Shown here: one piece after another, positions 30,201 to 38,567 of the stretch
Layout: the number at the start of each line of letters is the position of its first letter
How positions within the stretch are numbered: the first letter of the stretch is position 1
NCBI RefSeq assembly: GCF_030159955.1
Contig: NZ_BSNK01000002.1
Coordinates: 496,001-560,000 of the forward strand
Length of the DNA stretch: 64,000 nucleotides
Source: Algimonas ampicilliniresistens
GTDB lineage: Bacteria > Pseudomonadota > Alphaproteobacteria > Caulobacterales > Maricaulaceae
Direction: 5' to 3'
Notes under the pieces: generated by a model
The model's input: the letters and a program-made list of their open reading frames with translations, nothing else
Database searches by the model: none
Told to the model about the DNA's origin: nothing
Translations under genes and position numbers: made by a program

Positions 30201-30332
30201 GACTTCGTGGCCCTGCTTGGCAGACAAGATCTGTTCGAACCCGGCCTAACCGATGTCACAGACATGATCTTCCGGGGTGATCTGTTCGACTTTGATGCGG
30301 GCCACGCCTTCGTCGAGGATGTGCTTCTCTAG
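27219..30332 (+). CDS. RTX calcium-binding exoprotein, paralogue 4 of 4
   Basis: A 1037-aa acidic RTX protein and last of the tandem array. It has module copies at ~1-290 and ~295-575, a third RTX block ~590-880 and the shared C-terminal domain. From about 29695 to 30135 the DNA is almost the same as 23180-23620 in paralogue 2. After that the tail switches to a different sequence ending FVEDVLL, so this protein has a divergent terminus. The ATG at 27219 follows GGAGACGATTG; a TTG just upstream is an unlikely alternative. There is no Sec signal. A type I secreted surface or matrix protein is the likely class; the specific role is unknown. Confidence 0.85.
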   Translation: MPDIIGTEGDDVLEGTDGDDTLQGLGGNDFLDGLGGDDVIEGGAGDDRLLGSAGEDTLEGGSGDDILDGGNGTDILHGGTGNDRFSYFQDGDDQMFGGAGNDIFSIAISFGLQSPPTILIDGGAGDDSYIHSAGQAANMTFSGGSGSDYISISSDSVNSRFTFDMGSGDDTIVFQDNSGIGAQGIFLMTLGTGSDRVVINGFNVIGSITITDFEAGDDGDFLSISGILADTAWDGNSNPYGSNILRLTQDGTDALLEVNLGTESSPDWQEAARLNGVSVGDLTSANVGEGFALDGSEPDPNEIFGTESSDGIRGTLLPDIILGLGGQDQLYGLQGNDFLDGGAGDDLLEGGPGSDILRGGDGNDTFRYRDGGGDQMFGGDGNDRFEITDWSLVPIVHSIMIDAGDGDDTYLHRSPNSMNVTFLGGDGSDYAQIFNESNDEGVLSSFMLDMGAGNDDILISEYGRGTYVIALGSGSDLLALSGVNREGSITVTDFQVGPNGDRLSLEGILFGTHWDRESNPFATGFLRLTQDGADTIIEINKISSFPSNSPDDWQEAARLLNVNVTDLVDANIVNDFPLDGSPSTVVTPLNLTEGPDLQAFTDGLDDVYGLGGDDGLVMRAGNDRAYGGEGDDIIYGQDGDDTLSGDAGVDRLFGGRGDDRLHGGDDADVLIGGAGNDSIFGDDGDDTIYAEDGNDAIYGGNGNDTIFGGAGDDGAFGDAGIDVFIMGDGRDNVLAGAGDDVIYGQTGNDTLDGGSGNDTIFGGGGDNRLFGGAGIDVLIAEDGDDILLGGADNDVIYAFGGDDIVDGDDGSDTIFGGEGNDTLRGGAGDDVIADISGDDDLDGGDGNDVVNGLAGDDRVTGGNGDNIVLGGTGADTFYQAGTGIDRILDFQIGIDKIELSSSVTSFQALIAGAQDITDMNGNSFVILSNGDNGMFVLSNLSAADLSESDFIFAATSSAESAEAAKSDLSAPVSESIGQSDQADTGLDLNVDFSADFVALLGRQDLFEPGLTDVTDMIFRGDLFDFDAGHAFVEDVLL

Positions 30333-30361
30333 AACTTTTCGATGCAGGCGAAATTGCGGGG

Positions 30362-31501
30362 TTAAGCGCCTACGGTCTGTGTGCGGTCAAGGTCGCTCTC
30401 TTGGATATCATCGCTATCTTGGACAGTCTCTACTGGCTTTGGACGCCTTGGCTTGAGCTGTAGGGCTGACTTCTCAACGAGATGCCAAGAGATGATAGCG
30501 AACAGACTTGTCGGAATCAGACTCATAAAGACGAAAAGCAGAAAGTTTTCGCGCAGGAATGTGGCGCCAAACAGAGCGATGATCCCTTGCTGTACTGGGA
30601 ATGCATAGAGGTAGAGGCCATAGGAGTAATCGCCTCGATCCGTGATGGCGCGAAACCAATTATTGGCGGGCGCAATGAGCGCGAAGGTTAGGGTCAGATA
30701 AGGAATTAAAATGATTCCGGGCCAGTAGGAGAGGCCGGCCCGGTCAAAGGGGATCATGGCGAACAGCACGAATGTAACGATGGCCACGTCCATGCGTAGA
30801 AACCGTTCCAAGCGGTAGATCGCAACAGCCGACCCAATCCAAAAATAGGTCATGAGCTGCGCCGCGGCCAACCATTCCGAGCCCCAGACAATATGTTGAT
30901 TGCGGATATCGATCGGAACGTCACGACCCCAGATATCCAAGCCCATCCAGGCGGCAATGAAGGCGACTATCAGTGGAAGCCCGATCCAGCGCAGCCGGCT
31001 TATAATGACTAGGGTTGGCGCCACGAAATAGGCAACAAATTCAACTGGTAGTGTCCAAAGTGATCCGTTCACCGCGTGTGCATATGGATTGTCGGCGAAT
31101 ACGAGCGGGAGAACATAGCGGGGTTTGAGGAAAATATTCCAGAAATAATCGCCATATTGCAGGTGCGCGAAATATTCTTGGTGTCCCATGGTTGTGAAGG
31201 CGGGACCGATCACCAGAGCCGTGAAAATGACGCAAAGAATGAGCGCTGGGAAAATGCGCAAACAACGCCGCGCGGCGAACCGGAACAGGTTCGGGTCGTA
31301 GCTCCAGCTTTGCGCGATCAGATATCCGGACACGACGAAGAAGATCTTCACCCCGAGCGTGTGCACGGACATATAGAGAGACGTCGATGCGGGTAGGCCC
31401 AGCAGCACAAAGGCATGACCCCAGATCACCAAGACGGCGCCAAACAAACGGATCGAGTCGAAATTATTTCTGAACGATCTCAGGGTGATGTCTCCGGTCA
31501 A
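30362..31501 (-). CDS. Acyltransferase 3 family membrane protein (OafA-like)
   Basis: A 379-aa polytopic inner-membrane protein with about ten hydrophobic helices. The early motif SIRLFGAVLVIWGHAF contains the conserved arginine and histidine of the acyltransferase 3 fold, and VSGYLIAQSW follows the second helix. Members transfer acetyl or other acyl groups to O-antigen, exopolysaccharide or peptidoglycan. The start appears to be TTG at 31501, since no ATG lies near the conserved N-terminus. The C-terminus is a charged cytosolic tail. It converges on the RTX array, with about 30 bases between stop codons. A link with surface decoration is only a guess from position. Confidence 0.85.
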   Translation of the reverse strand: MTGDITLRSFRNNFDSIRLFGAVLVIWGHAFVLLGLPASTSLYMSVHTLGVKIFFVVSGYLIAQSWSYDPNLFRFAARRCLRIFPALILCVIFTALVIGPAFTTMGHQEYFAHLQYGDYFWNIFLKPRYVLPLVFADNPYAHAVNGSLWTLPVEFVAYFVAPTLVIISRLRWIGLPLIVAFIAAWMGLDIWGRDVPIDIRNQHIVWGSEWLAAAQLMTYFWIGSAVAIYRLERFLRMDVAIVTFVLFAMIPFDRAGLSYWPGIILIPYLTLTFALIAPANNWFRAITDRGDYSYGLYLYAFPVQQGIIALFGATFLRENFLLFVFMSLIPTSLFAIISWHLVEKSALQLKPRRPKPVETVQDSDDIQESDLDRTQTVGA

Positions 31502-31631
31502 AACCCGATCATTTTTAGGGGCGGGTGCGTTTCATTAGCCAGTGTTGGCGCGCCGCACAATCAACGATCCTTAAGCGCGATGTGAAGGATAGCGACTAGC
31601 CGTCCTATCGCCCGATCTGTTAGGCGGCCTC

Positions 31632-32618
31632 ATGAGACTTATCTTCGCCGCTCTGCTTGGCTTCTCCCTCATCGCCTGTGATCAAGTGCCCGTCTCTGAC
31701 GGGGCGGTGCGTAAGGTCGAAGAAGCGCGGGCACGCAACGATGCGCCTGCAATCTGGCGGGTGCAGGATGAGGACAGCACGCTATATCTGTTTGGGACGG
31801 TGCATCTTCTACCCCAAGGCTTGAACTGGCAGCGCGATGATATGCGCGATACCTTTGCCGAAGCCGGAACGGTTTTTTTCGAAGCTGATAATAGCGGCGC
31901 GGCGGAACTTCGGGCGCAGGCGTTGGCGACGCAACGCGGTCTGCGCCGAGACGGCCGCCGCCTGACCGATACGCTCGACAATTACCAATCTAAATTGCTC
32001 GAAGCGGTTGCCAATAATGGCGGTCTCGATCTTGCAGCGCTGGATTCGATGCAGCCTTGGTTGGCGAGCGAATTTTTGACCCTATCGGCGGCGCGTGCCG
32101 CCGGGCTGAGTGCAGATCTGTCTGCGGATGAGGCGCTGAAATCGCGCGCGGCGCGGTCTCGAAAAAATGTCGTTTATTTTGAAACGCCAGAAGATCAGGT
32201 GCGCCAGATCGCTGATCTGCCTGACGCCACACAACTCGAACTCCTGACGGACACGATGGAACGATTTGACGAAATGGGACCCACATTGACCGCGATTGCT
32301 CGGGACTGGGCTGTAGGCGATGTGGCGACATTGGAAACAATGTTGATCGATCCACTCGCCGCCGCGCCAGAGAATTATGCCAAGGTGGTTTTGCTGGACC
32401 GCAATGCGCGTTGGGCGGACCGGCTTGATCGGTTCCTAAGCGGCTCTGGCACGGGCTTTGTCGCTGTGGGGACCGGCCATATGCTCGGGGAGGGTAGTTT
32501 GATCGATGCTTTGGAAGCGCGTGGCCATGAGGTCACGCGCTATCTCGCTTTTCTGGGCGAGGATGTAATTAAACCCGCCGATCTCGATCTGCCGGATGTC
32601 CCGGCGGGATCGGACTAG
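31632..32618 (+). CDS. TraB/GumN family lipoprotein
   Basis: A 328-aa protein with a lipoprotein signal (LLGFSLIAC, Cys16) and the TraB/GumN signature STLYLFGTVHLLPQ near residue 55, with a second conserved patch FVAVGTGHMLGEGSLIDAL near the C-terminus. The paired glutamate/histidine motifs are compatible with the Tiki-like metalloprotease fold proposed for the family. The precise role in bacteria is not established. It is probably anchored at the outer or inner membrane facing the periplasm. The stop codon overlaps that of the convergent btuB gene by 4 bases. Confidence 0.85.
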   Translation: MRLIFAALLGFSLIACDQVPVSDGAVRKVEEARARNDAPAIWRVQDEDSTLYLFGTVHLLPQGLNWQRDDMRDTFAEAGTVFFEADNSGAAELRAQALATQRGLRRDGRRLTDTLDNYQSKLLEAVANNGGLDLAALDSMQPWLASEFLTLSAARAAGLSADLSADEALKSRAARSRKNVVYFETPEDQVRQIADLPDATQLELLTDTMERFDEMGPTLTAIARDWAVGDVATLETMLIDPLAAAPENYAKVVLLDRNARWADRLDRFLSGSGTGFVAVGTGHMLGEGSLIDALEARGHEVTRYLAFLGEDVIKPADLDLPDVPAGSD

Positions 32619-34489
32619 AAGTCGAGGGCCAAACCAGCAAAGACGGCGCGGCCCGGCGAGGCGTAGCCGACCAGTTCTTGATAGTCCGCGTCGGTCAGAT
32701 TTTCACCGCGTAGCGACAGGGTCACATGATCGCCGAGCGCATAGGCCGCGCGGGCTCCAACTAGAGTAAAGCTGTCTAATTCAACCAGTTTGAAGGTTGA
32801 AAAGTCCGTGTCCAGCTGGCTGCCAGTATGGTCGAGATAGGCCGACAGGCTGAGCTGATCCGTCGCATCCCACGTCAGGGTCGCGCTGCCGGTAAACTCC
32901 GGTCGGCGTTGTTCTTCAGTGTCCGCCTGATCCGTATCCAAGAATGTCGCCGCCCCGGTTAAACGGATGCGGTCGAGTGTGTAGCTGGCTTCCAGTTCGA
33001 TCCCTTGTCGTATGGACTCGCGTTCCAAATTACGCACCGTCGAGACACCATTGAAAACGAACCCATCGATCTCGTTTTGAAGCTCAGAATAGAAAAAATC
33101 GACGGAGCCTTCGAAGTTTCCGATCTGTTGCACATAGCCAATATTCGCTCCGATGGATGTTTCGGGTTCAAGGTCAGGATTGCCAATGAAATTATCGGCG
33201 GGGAAGAAGCCGAATAGCTCGATCAAAGTCGGGTTCTTCACGCCCGTACCGATACTGCCGCGCAAACGTCCGTCCCACGCAAATGTGTGAGCGGCCCCCA
33301 AACGCCAGGTGACAGCATCCTTGAAGAGGTCATTGGCATCGTAGCGGCCCGAGGCGGTGAGCGAGGTGGCGCCGAATGTCCGGCGATATTCAGCTGCCAG
33401 AGCCCCGGTTTCATTCTCGGCCTTACCATTAGGGTCAGTGAAGTTCGGCGTGTTGGTATAGGTCTCGCGCTCATATTCAGCCACTAGCGTCACTGTATCC
33501 GTGTCGCGTGAAAGGCCGGCGGCCCAGCTTGCTTGGCTGCGTGTCCCGACGGATTGGCTCAGACCAAATGCGCCATCATTCTCAGTGTCCGTTTCAAGAT
33601 GGGAGAGGCTGACCTTATGGTCGATGGCGCCTGTTTCGAAGCGCAGATCGCCGCGGGCGGTTGTCGTGTCGACCCGCAGGTTGTCAGACGTGTTGCGTAG
33701 CGGAGAGCCGCCATCAAAATCGGCTTCGAGAATAGACTGGCCGAATTTGGCGTCAAAACGCACGCCGCCAATCTGAAGAGCATTGAGCCCGAGATTGAGA
33801 GATTTGGACGTCGATCCGTCCTTTTCACCGTTCAAGCCAGAGATATCGAACCCGTCCGTCCTGAAAGCTGTGCCGTTGATCGAAAGCGCGGCGCGGCCGA
33901 GAGGAATGACGGCGCTGGCTTGGCCCTGTGCTGTACTGCGTGATCCACCCTCGACACTGGCGCGCCATTGCTCACGGGTCTCGCCCGCGCGCGTCACGAT
34001 GTTGATGACCCCCGCAATGGCGTCCGATCCGTACAGAGCGGATTGTTCTCCGCGCAGGACTTCGATCTTGACGATATCCTGGGTGCGCAAGCCAGACAGG
34101 TCGAACCCGCCGTCGCTTGGATTGGCCATTTCGACACCATCAATAATCACCAGCACATGATTGGCTTCGGAGCCCCGGACCCGGATTTGTGTCAGCGTTC
34201 CGCGCGAGCCTGACGCGCTGACGGCAATACCCGGCAGGGACCGCAGTAGGTCGGATACATATTGTTGTCCGCGCGCCTGGATCTCAGTTTCGGTCAGGAC
34301 AGATGCTGCGACCGTGACTTCGGCGGTGCTGAGCGCGCCTAGGCGCGCCGCGGCGACGATAATTTCGTCACTGTCAAATAGGTCGGTATTGTCGACATCC
34401 GCCTGCACTTGCGCCCAGACTTGGCCTGGAAAAAGGGCGGGGCCAGTTATCACGGCGACCAGCGCCGTGCTCAATATAAAGCGTTTCAT
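32615..34489 (-). CDS. btuB: TonB-dependent vitamin B12 receptor
   Basis: An outer-membrane beta-barrel receptor importing cobalamins with TonB energy. Start ATG at 34489 (624 aa) is preceded by AGGAGTG and gives a signal peptide ending near QVWAQ. A longer frame to 34555 would run into the leader. The TonB box region DEIIVAAAR is followed by the plug domain (LPGIAVSASGSRG, VLVIIDGVEMANP, EVLRGEQSALYGSDAIAGVINIVT) and a 22-strand barrel ending in FAGLALDF, with the terminal phenylalanine typical of BamA-inserted proteins. The specific assignment to B12 rests on the cobalamin riboswitch immediately upstream as well as BtuB-like plug motifs. Confidence 0.9.
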   Translation of the reverse strand: MKRFILSTALVAVITGPALFPGQVWAQVQADVDNTDLFDSDEIIVAAARLGALSTAEVTVAASVLTETEIQARGQQYVSDLLRSLPGIAVSASGSRGTLTQIRVRGSEANHVLVIIDGVEMANPSDGGFDLSGLRTQDIVKIEVLRGEQSALYGSDAIAGVINIVTRAGETREQWRASVEGGSRSTAQGQASAVIPLGRAALSINGTAFRTDGFDISGLNGEKDGSTSKSLNLGLNALQIGGVRFDAKFGQSILEADFDGGSPLRNTSDNLRVDTTTARGDLRFETGAIDHKVSLSHLETDTENDGAFGLSQSVGTRSQASWAAGLSRDTDTVTLVAEYERETYTNTPNFTDPNGKAENETGALAAEYRRTFGATSLTASGRYDANDLFKDAVTWRLGAAHTFAWDGRLRGSIGTGVKNPTLIELFGFFPADNFIGNPDLEPETSIGANIGYVQQIGNFEGSVDFFYSELQNEIDGFVFNGVSTVRNLERESIRQGIELEASYTLDRIRLTGAATFLDTDQADTEEQRRPEFTGSATLTWDATDQLSLSAYLDHTGSQLDTDFSTFKLVELDSFTLVGARAAYALGDHVTLSLRGENLTDADYQELVGYASPGRAVFAGLALDF

Positions 34490-34589
34490 CACGCACTCCT
34501 CATATGCATGCGGGTCTGAAGGCATCCGCATGTCGTTCATGGTTGGAGTCGTCATTGAAAGGACGGGATCATTCCCACCTCATCCATGC

Positions 34590-34795
34590 GCATCGGTCGG
34601 TCCCGCCCGCGCGCGCTGGCGACGTGTTCTGGCAGGTCTTCCGACTGATCGCTCAAACGGTGCGCCGCGCCTTCCCGGCCGTCTCTATAAGAGTTGGCCA
34701 GTGGCATTTTGCGGCGCGCCTCGCGAATTACGGCAGCGGGCGCTGTTGGGGACTCTCACAAATGTGACCACCCCATTCCCTGTTCGGCCTCGTTA
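34590..34795 (-). promoter_or_regulatory. Cobalamin (AdoCbl) riboswitch controlling btuB
   Basis: Read on the minus strand, the leader shows the conserved elements in order: GGGAA and GGGTG near 34770-34790, CCCGC with GCCGTAA around 34725-34745, GCCACTG at 34699-34705 and a B12 box AGTCGGAAGACCTGCC at 34631-34646. These are the core sequences of the cobalamin riboswitch. The ribosome binding site of btuB lies about 100 bases downstream of the box. By family knowledge, adenosylcobalamin binding shuts expression off. The exact ends are approximate. Confidence 0.9.
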
Positions 34796-34873
34796 AGAAG
34801 CACCAGAACGCGCCGCCCCTAGAGCGGCAAACAGGCTTTGACAAGGCAAGACCTGACCGTCATTGGGCAGGAT

Positions 34874-35890
34874 ATGCGAATTTCTTTATATGATCTTCTG
34901 ACGCAGAAGCCGCTCCTACTCGCCGATGGCGCAACGGGGACGAATTTCATGAATATGGGCCTCGAGCCCGGTTTTCCGCCAGACATCTGGAATCTGACTG
35001 AGCCGTCAAAGCCGCAAACCCTGCACCAGCAATTTGTCGATGCCGGATCCGACATCATTCTGACCAACACATTTGGCGCCAACGCGCCGCGGCTAAAGCT
35101 GCACAAAGCGCAGGACGATACTTACGCCATCAATAAGGCGGGCGCGGAACTTGCGGGGCAGGTGGCCGAAGCGGCTGACCGTCCGGTGGTTGTCGCTGGA
35201 TCCGTTGGACCGACGGGGGAATTGTTTCAGCCCATGGGCGAGATGACAATGGAGAGCGCGGTCGCGGCGTTTAAAACTCAGATTGAAGGGTTGCGGGACG
35301 GCGGTGCGGATGTGGTCTGGATTGAGACGATGTCGGCATCTGAGGAAATTCAGGCGGCGGCGCAGGCCGCGATTGATTGCGGCATGCCCTATGTCTTTAC
35401 CGCCAGCTTCGACACAGCTGGTAAAACGATGATGGGTATCGCGCCGGGTGATATTCACGGGATCACTAAAGATTTGCCTGAACAACCTTTAGCCCTGGGA
35501 TCAAATTGCGGTGTCGGCGCGTCGGATCTCTTGCTTAGCACATTGGCTATGACGGCGGCGGATCCCAACGCTGTTGTGGTTGGTAAAGCGAATTGCGGCA
35601 TCCCCACCGTCCTCGGCAAAGAGACCATCTATTCCGGCACGCCGGAGCTGATGTATGACTATGCCCAACTGGCGGCGGATGCGGGCGTCCGCATTATTGG
35701 CGGGTGTTGCGGCAATGCGCCCGAACATGTGGCCGCGATGCGTCAGTCGATTGATGACTATATCGCCCGTAATGAGGCCGGTCCGCGCCCCACGCGTGAA
35801 AGCCTCGAAGCCACCCTCGGCGCCCTAGTCAATCCGCCTTTGGAAGCGGGTGCGGTCGGACGGCGCGGCGCGTCTCGTCGGCGTCGCTAG
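34874..35890 (+). CDS. bmt: Betaine-homocysteine (or homocysteine) S-methyltransferase
   Basis: Transfers a methyl group to homocysteine, forming methionine without cobalamin. The protein starts with LLLADGATGTNFMNMGLEPG. The zinc-binding cysteines are in GSNCGVGASD and the paired IGGCCGNAPEH near residue 290. I prefer the ATG at 34874 (338 aa), with GGGCAGGAT just before it, over a TTG at 34838. The C-terminal ~30 residues are basic (GRRGASRRRR). It is transcribed away from btuB and its riboswitch, with the leader region shared between them. Glycine betaine as methyl donor is likely from overall family resemblance but not certain. An intrinsic terminator follows. Confidence 0.87.
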   Translation: MRISLYDLLTQKPLLLADGATGTNFMNMGLEPGFPPDIWNLTEPSKPQTLHQQFVDAGSDIILTNTFGANAPRLKLHKAQDDTYAINKAGAELAGQVAEAADRPVVVAGSVGPTGELFQPMGEMTMESAVAAFKTQIEGLRDGGADVVWIETMSASEEIQAAAQAAIDCGMPYVFTASFDTAGKTMMGIAPGDIHGITKDLPEQPLALGSNCGVGASDLLLSTLAMTAADPNAVVVGKANCGIPTVLGKETIYSGTPELMYDYAQLAADAGVRIIGGCCGNAPEHVAAMRQSIDDYIARNEAGPRPTRESLEATLGALVNPPLEAGAVGRRGASRRRR

Positions 35891-35928
35891 GCGGATTCCG
35901 TCTAGTCCTAGGTGAAAACATTGAAGAT

Positions 35929-35955
35929 GGCCGCTTAATCAGGGCGGCCTTTTTC
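35929..35955 (+). terminator. Rho-independent terminator after bmt
   Basis: Perfect 6-base-pair stem GGCCGC/GCGGCC (35929-35934 and 35944-35949) with a 9-base loop, followed immediately by five T residues. It lies 39 bases after the methyltransferase stop codon. Confidence 0.85.
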
Positions 35956-36099
35956 ATATCATGACTAGCGGTTGTCGGTCCTTTCAACACTTCGCTAACC
36001 CTGTCGCTTAGCGCCATCCTAAGCCTTCTCCCCCTATGCACCGTCCCAAGTCGACCCGTTTACGAGGTTGGCATGGTAGGTTTAGGGTGAGGTGGGCCA

Positions 36100-37599
36100 A
36101 TGGCGTTAGCGCCAAAGATTGTCGCGCGGCAGACGCAAAGTCTAGCCATGACGCCGCAATTGCAGCAGGCGATTAAGCTGTTGCAATTGTCCAATATTGA
36201 ACTCGCAACCTTCGTTGATGAGCAGCTGGAAAAGAACCCGCTGCTGGAACGTGGAACAGGCGAGGAAAATCGCCGTGACGAAGATGTTGCGGAAGCTGCC
36301 TCCCCAGATGCATCCATGCAGATGGACGCCCCCGCTGCGGCCCAAGCCGATCTTGATGTGCCGGCCCATAGTGTCAGCGATGATAGCGCCAGCGACAACA
36401 TAGGCGCGTCGGCGTCCGATGTCGGTGGAACGATTGATTTTTCTAAGGGCGCGGGATCAGGCCGACCCTTGTCGGAAGGCTATGATGCAGCCGCCAATGC
36501 AGTGGCCGAAGTTACATTGCAGGATTATTTACGCGAGCAATTTGCCCATCTGACTTTGTCAAAAGCGGACCGTCCGGTCGCTGATTACTTGCTCGGCGTG
36601 ATCGACGATTCTGGCTATTTGCGTGAGGAAACCGAAGCGCTGGCGCTCTCTCTTGGAGTGACGCCGTCGCGGATTGCCTCGGTCATTACTCAGTTACAGA
36701 CGTTAGAGCCTACGGGTGTCTTCGCGCGGACGCTCTCAGAATGTCTGGCGATGCAGCTGGCTGAAACGGATGATTTGGACGACGCCAATCAGGCGCTTCT
36801 CGCTAATCTCGATCTTCTGGCTCGGCACGATCTCACCAAGCTAACGAAATTGTGCGGGGTCGAGTTAGACGATCTGAAGGATCGTGTCCTGCATTTGCGC
36901 ACGCTGAGCCCGAAACCAGGTCAGGCTTTTGGCGGCGGGGCCGTCTCAGGTCTGGAGCCGGACGTGTTTGTGCGCGAAACGCCGAATGGGGGTTGGGCGG
37001 TTGAACTGAATTCGGACACGCTGCCCCGCGTTCTGGTCAATAAGCGTTATTACCGCGAAATTCAGGCGGCCTCTGCCGATGATGAAACGGCACGGGAATT
37101 CCTGTCCGAATGTCATCAGAGTGCTAGCTGGTTAGTCAAAAGTCTGGACCAGCGCGCGCGAACCATTCTTAAAGTTGCGTCTGAAATCGTGCGGCAACAG
37201 GATGCATTCTTCGCTTATGGCGTCGATCATATGCGTCCGCTCAAACTTAAGGATGTCTCAGAGGCGATCCAGATGCATGAGAGTACGGTTAGCCGGGTGA
37301 CGTCAGGAAAATTCATGGCCACGCCGCGCGGGACGGTCGAACTGAAATTCTTTTTCACGGCATCCATTCCGTCTACGTCGGGCGGTGAGGGGCATAGCGC
37401 GGAGTCTGTGCGCCACCGTATTCAGACATTGGTCGAAGAAGAGACAGACGTGAAGAGCGTCAAGTCGGATGACCGTATTGTCGAATTGTTGCGGTCACAC
37501 GGTGTCGATATTGCGCGCCGCACAGTCGCGAAATATCGGGACGTGTTGGGAATTCCCAGCTCGGTCGAACGGCGCCGGATTATCCGCAATCGGATCTAA
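36100..37599 (+). CDS. rpoN: RNA polymerase sigma-54 factor
   Basis: Alternative sigma factor for enhancer-dependent promoters. Region I is glutamine- and leucine-rich (SLAMTPQLQQAIKLLQLSNI) and is followed by an acidic region II. Later come the core-binding domain and the DNA-binding helix-turn-helix (KLKDVSEAIQMHESTVSRVT). The RpoN box ARRTVAKYRD lies close to the C-terminus. The length of 499 aa is normal. TGAGGTGGG precedes the ATG. No hpf/ptsN-type partners follow; a DUF1295 membrane protein gene comes next. Confidence 0.96.
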   Translation: MALAPKIVARQTQSLAMTPQLQQAIKLLQLSNIELATFVDEQLEKNPLLERGTGEENRRDEDVAEAASPDASMQMDAPAAAQADLDVPAHSVSDDSASDNIGASASDVGGTIDFSKGAGSGRPLSEGYDAAANAVAEVTLQDYLREQFAHLTLSKADRPVADYLLGVIDDSGYLREETEALALSLGVTPSRIASVITQLQTLEPTGVFARTLSECLAMQLAETDDLDDANQALLANLDLLARHDLTKLTKLCGVELDDLKDRVLHLRTLSPKPGQAFGGGAVSGLEPDVFVRETPNGGWAVELNSDTLPRVLVNKRYYREIQAASADDETAREFLSECHQSASWLVKSLDQRARTILKVASEIVRQQDAFFAYGVDHMRPLKLKDVSEAIQMHESTVSRVTSGKFMATPRGTVELKFFFTASIPSTSGGEGHSAESVRHRIQTLVEEETDVKSVKSDDRIVELLRSHGVDIARRTVAKYRDVLGIPSSVERRRIIRNRI

Positions 37600-37697
37600 C
37601 GGGACAAATGTCTAAGGCGACCGTGGGCCTTGGTTCTGATCTGATGCGACGATGCGGACTTTGACAGATCGCCCAAAAGCCGTGCAAACGCGTGGGT

Positions 37698-38567
37698 ATG
37701 ATTGCTCTTGTTTACCTAGCCCATATCGCCGTCATTATTTTCGGCTCTATTTCTGTTGTCTGGCTGATCAGCCTGCTGATGCGCGATGCCTCCATCATCG
37801 ATATTTTCTGGGGCTTCGGTTTTGCGCTTGTCGGGGTTGTTTGCCTTTATCTTGCCAGTGAACGAGCGACAGTTTCGCCGTCTGCTTATGTCTGGCTGAT
37901 GGGCTTGATGCCAATCTTGTGGGGCCTGCGCCTGACCCTTTATTTGGCCAAGCGTAATCTGGGTCACGGTGAGGATGGGCGTTATATCGCCATGCGCAAA
38001 CGCTCCGGCATGACTGAAATGGCGTGGCGGATGCGGGCCTTGCTGACCATCTATTGGGGGCAGGGGCTGCTGATCCTGATCGTCTCCGCGCCGGTCTGGA
38101 TCGCGATCGCGATGAGCCGGGTGCAGAGAGATGTTCCACTGGGCGACGGTGCGCAGCTAACTGAAGCGCTACCGACTCAAATTGGATTACTAGCCATCAT
38201 CGGCGCGCTGATGTGGCTGGTGGGCGTGTTGTTCGAAGCGGTCGGGGATGCGCAGCTCGCCGCCTTCCTCAAACGAAATGCAGATTATGATGGTCCCTAT
38301 GAAGACAAGCCTGTGCTCGACACGGGTCTATGGGCTTGGACCCGCCACCCCAACTATTTCGGGAATGCCTTGTTGTGGTGGGGAATTTTCGTTGCTGCGT
38401 GTCAGGTACCTTGGGGTTGGGTTTCGATCTTCGGTCCGATCATTATGACTTTGCTTTTACTTCGCGTGTCAGGTCGGGACTTGCTGGAACGGAAGCTGAA
38501 GAAGCGCCCCGCCTATCGTGACTATGTCGAACGCACGTCGAGCTTTATTCCCAAGCCTCCGAAATAG
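37698..38567 (+). CDS. DUF1295 / steroid 5-alpha-reductase-like membrane protein
   Basis: A 289-aa integral membrane protein with six or seven helices. The C-terminal part WAWTRHPNYFGNALLWWGIF is the signature of the isoprenylcysteine methyltransferase/steroid reductase-like superfamily (NNM-type nucleotide binding, RHPNY motif), ending with RPAYRDYVERTSSFIPKPPK. The substrate is unknown. The start may be the GTG at 37692 or the ATG at 37698; the latter is used here. It converges on the fatty-acid hydroxylase gene, and the two coding regions overlap by about 20 bases at their 3' ends. Confidence 0.82.
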   Translation: MIALVYLAHIAVIIFGSISVVWLISLLMRDASIIDIFWGFGFALVGVVCLYLASERATVSPSAYVWLMGLMPILWGLRLTLYLAKRNLGHGEDGRYIAMRKRSGMTEMAWRMRALLTIYWGQGLLILIVSAPVWIAIAMSRVQRDVPLGDGAQLTEALPTQIGLLAIIGALMWLVGVLFEAVGDAQLAAFLKRNADYDGPYEDKPVLDTGLWAWTRHPNYFGNALLWWGIFVAACQVPWGWVSIFGPIIMTLLLLRVSGRDLLERKLKKRPAYRDYVERTSSFIPKPPK

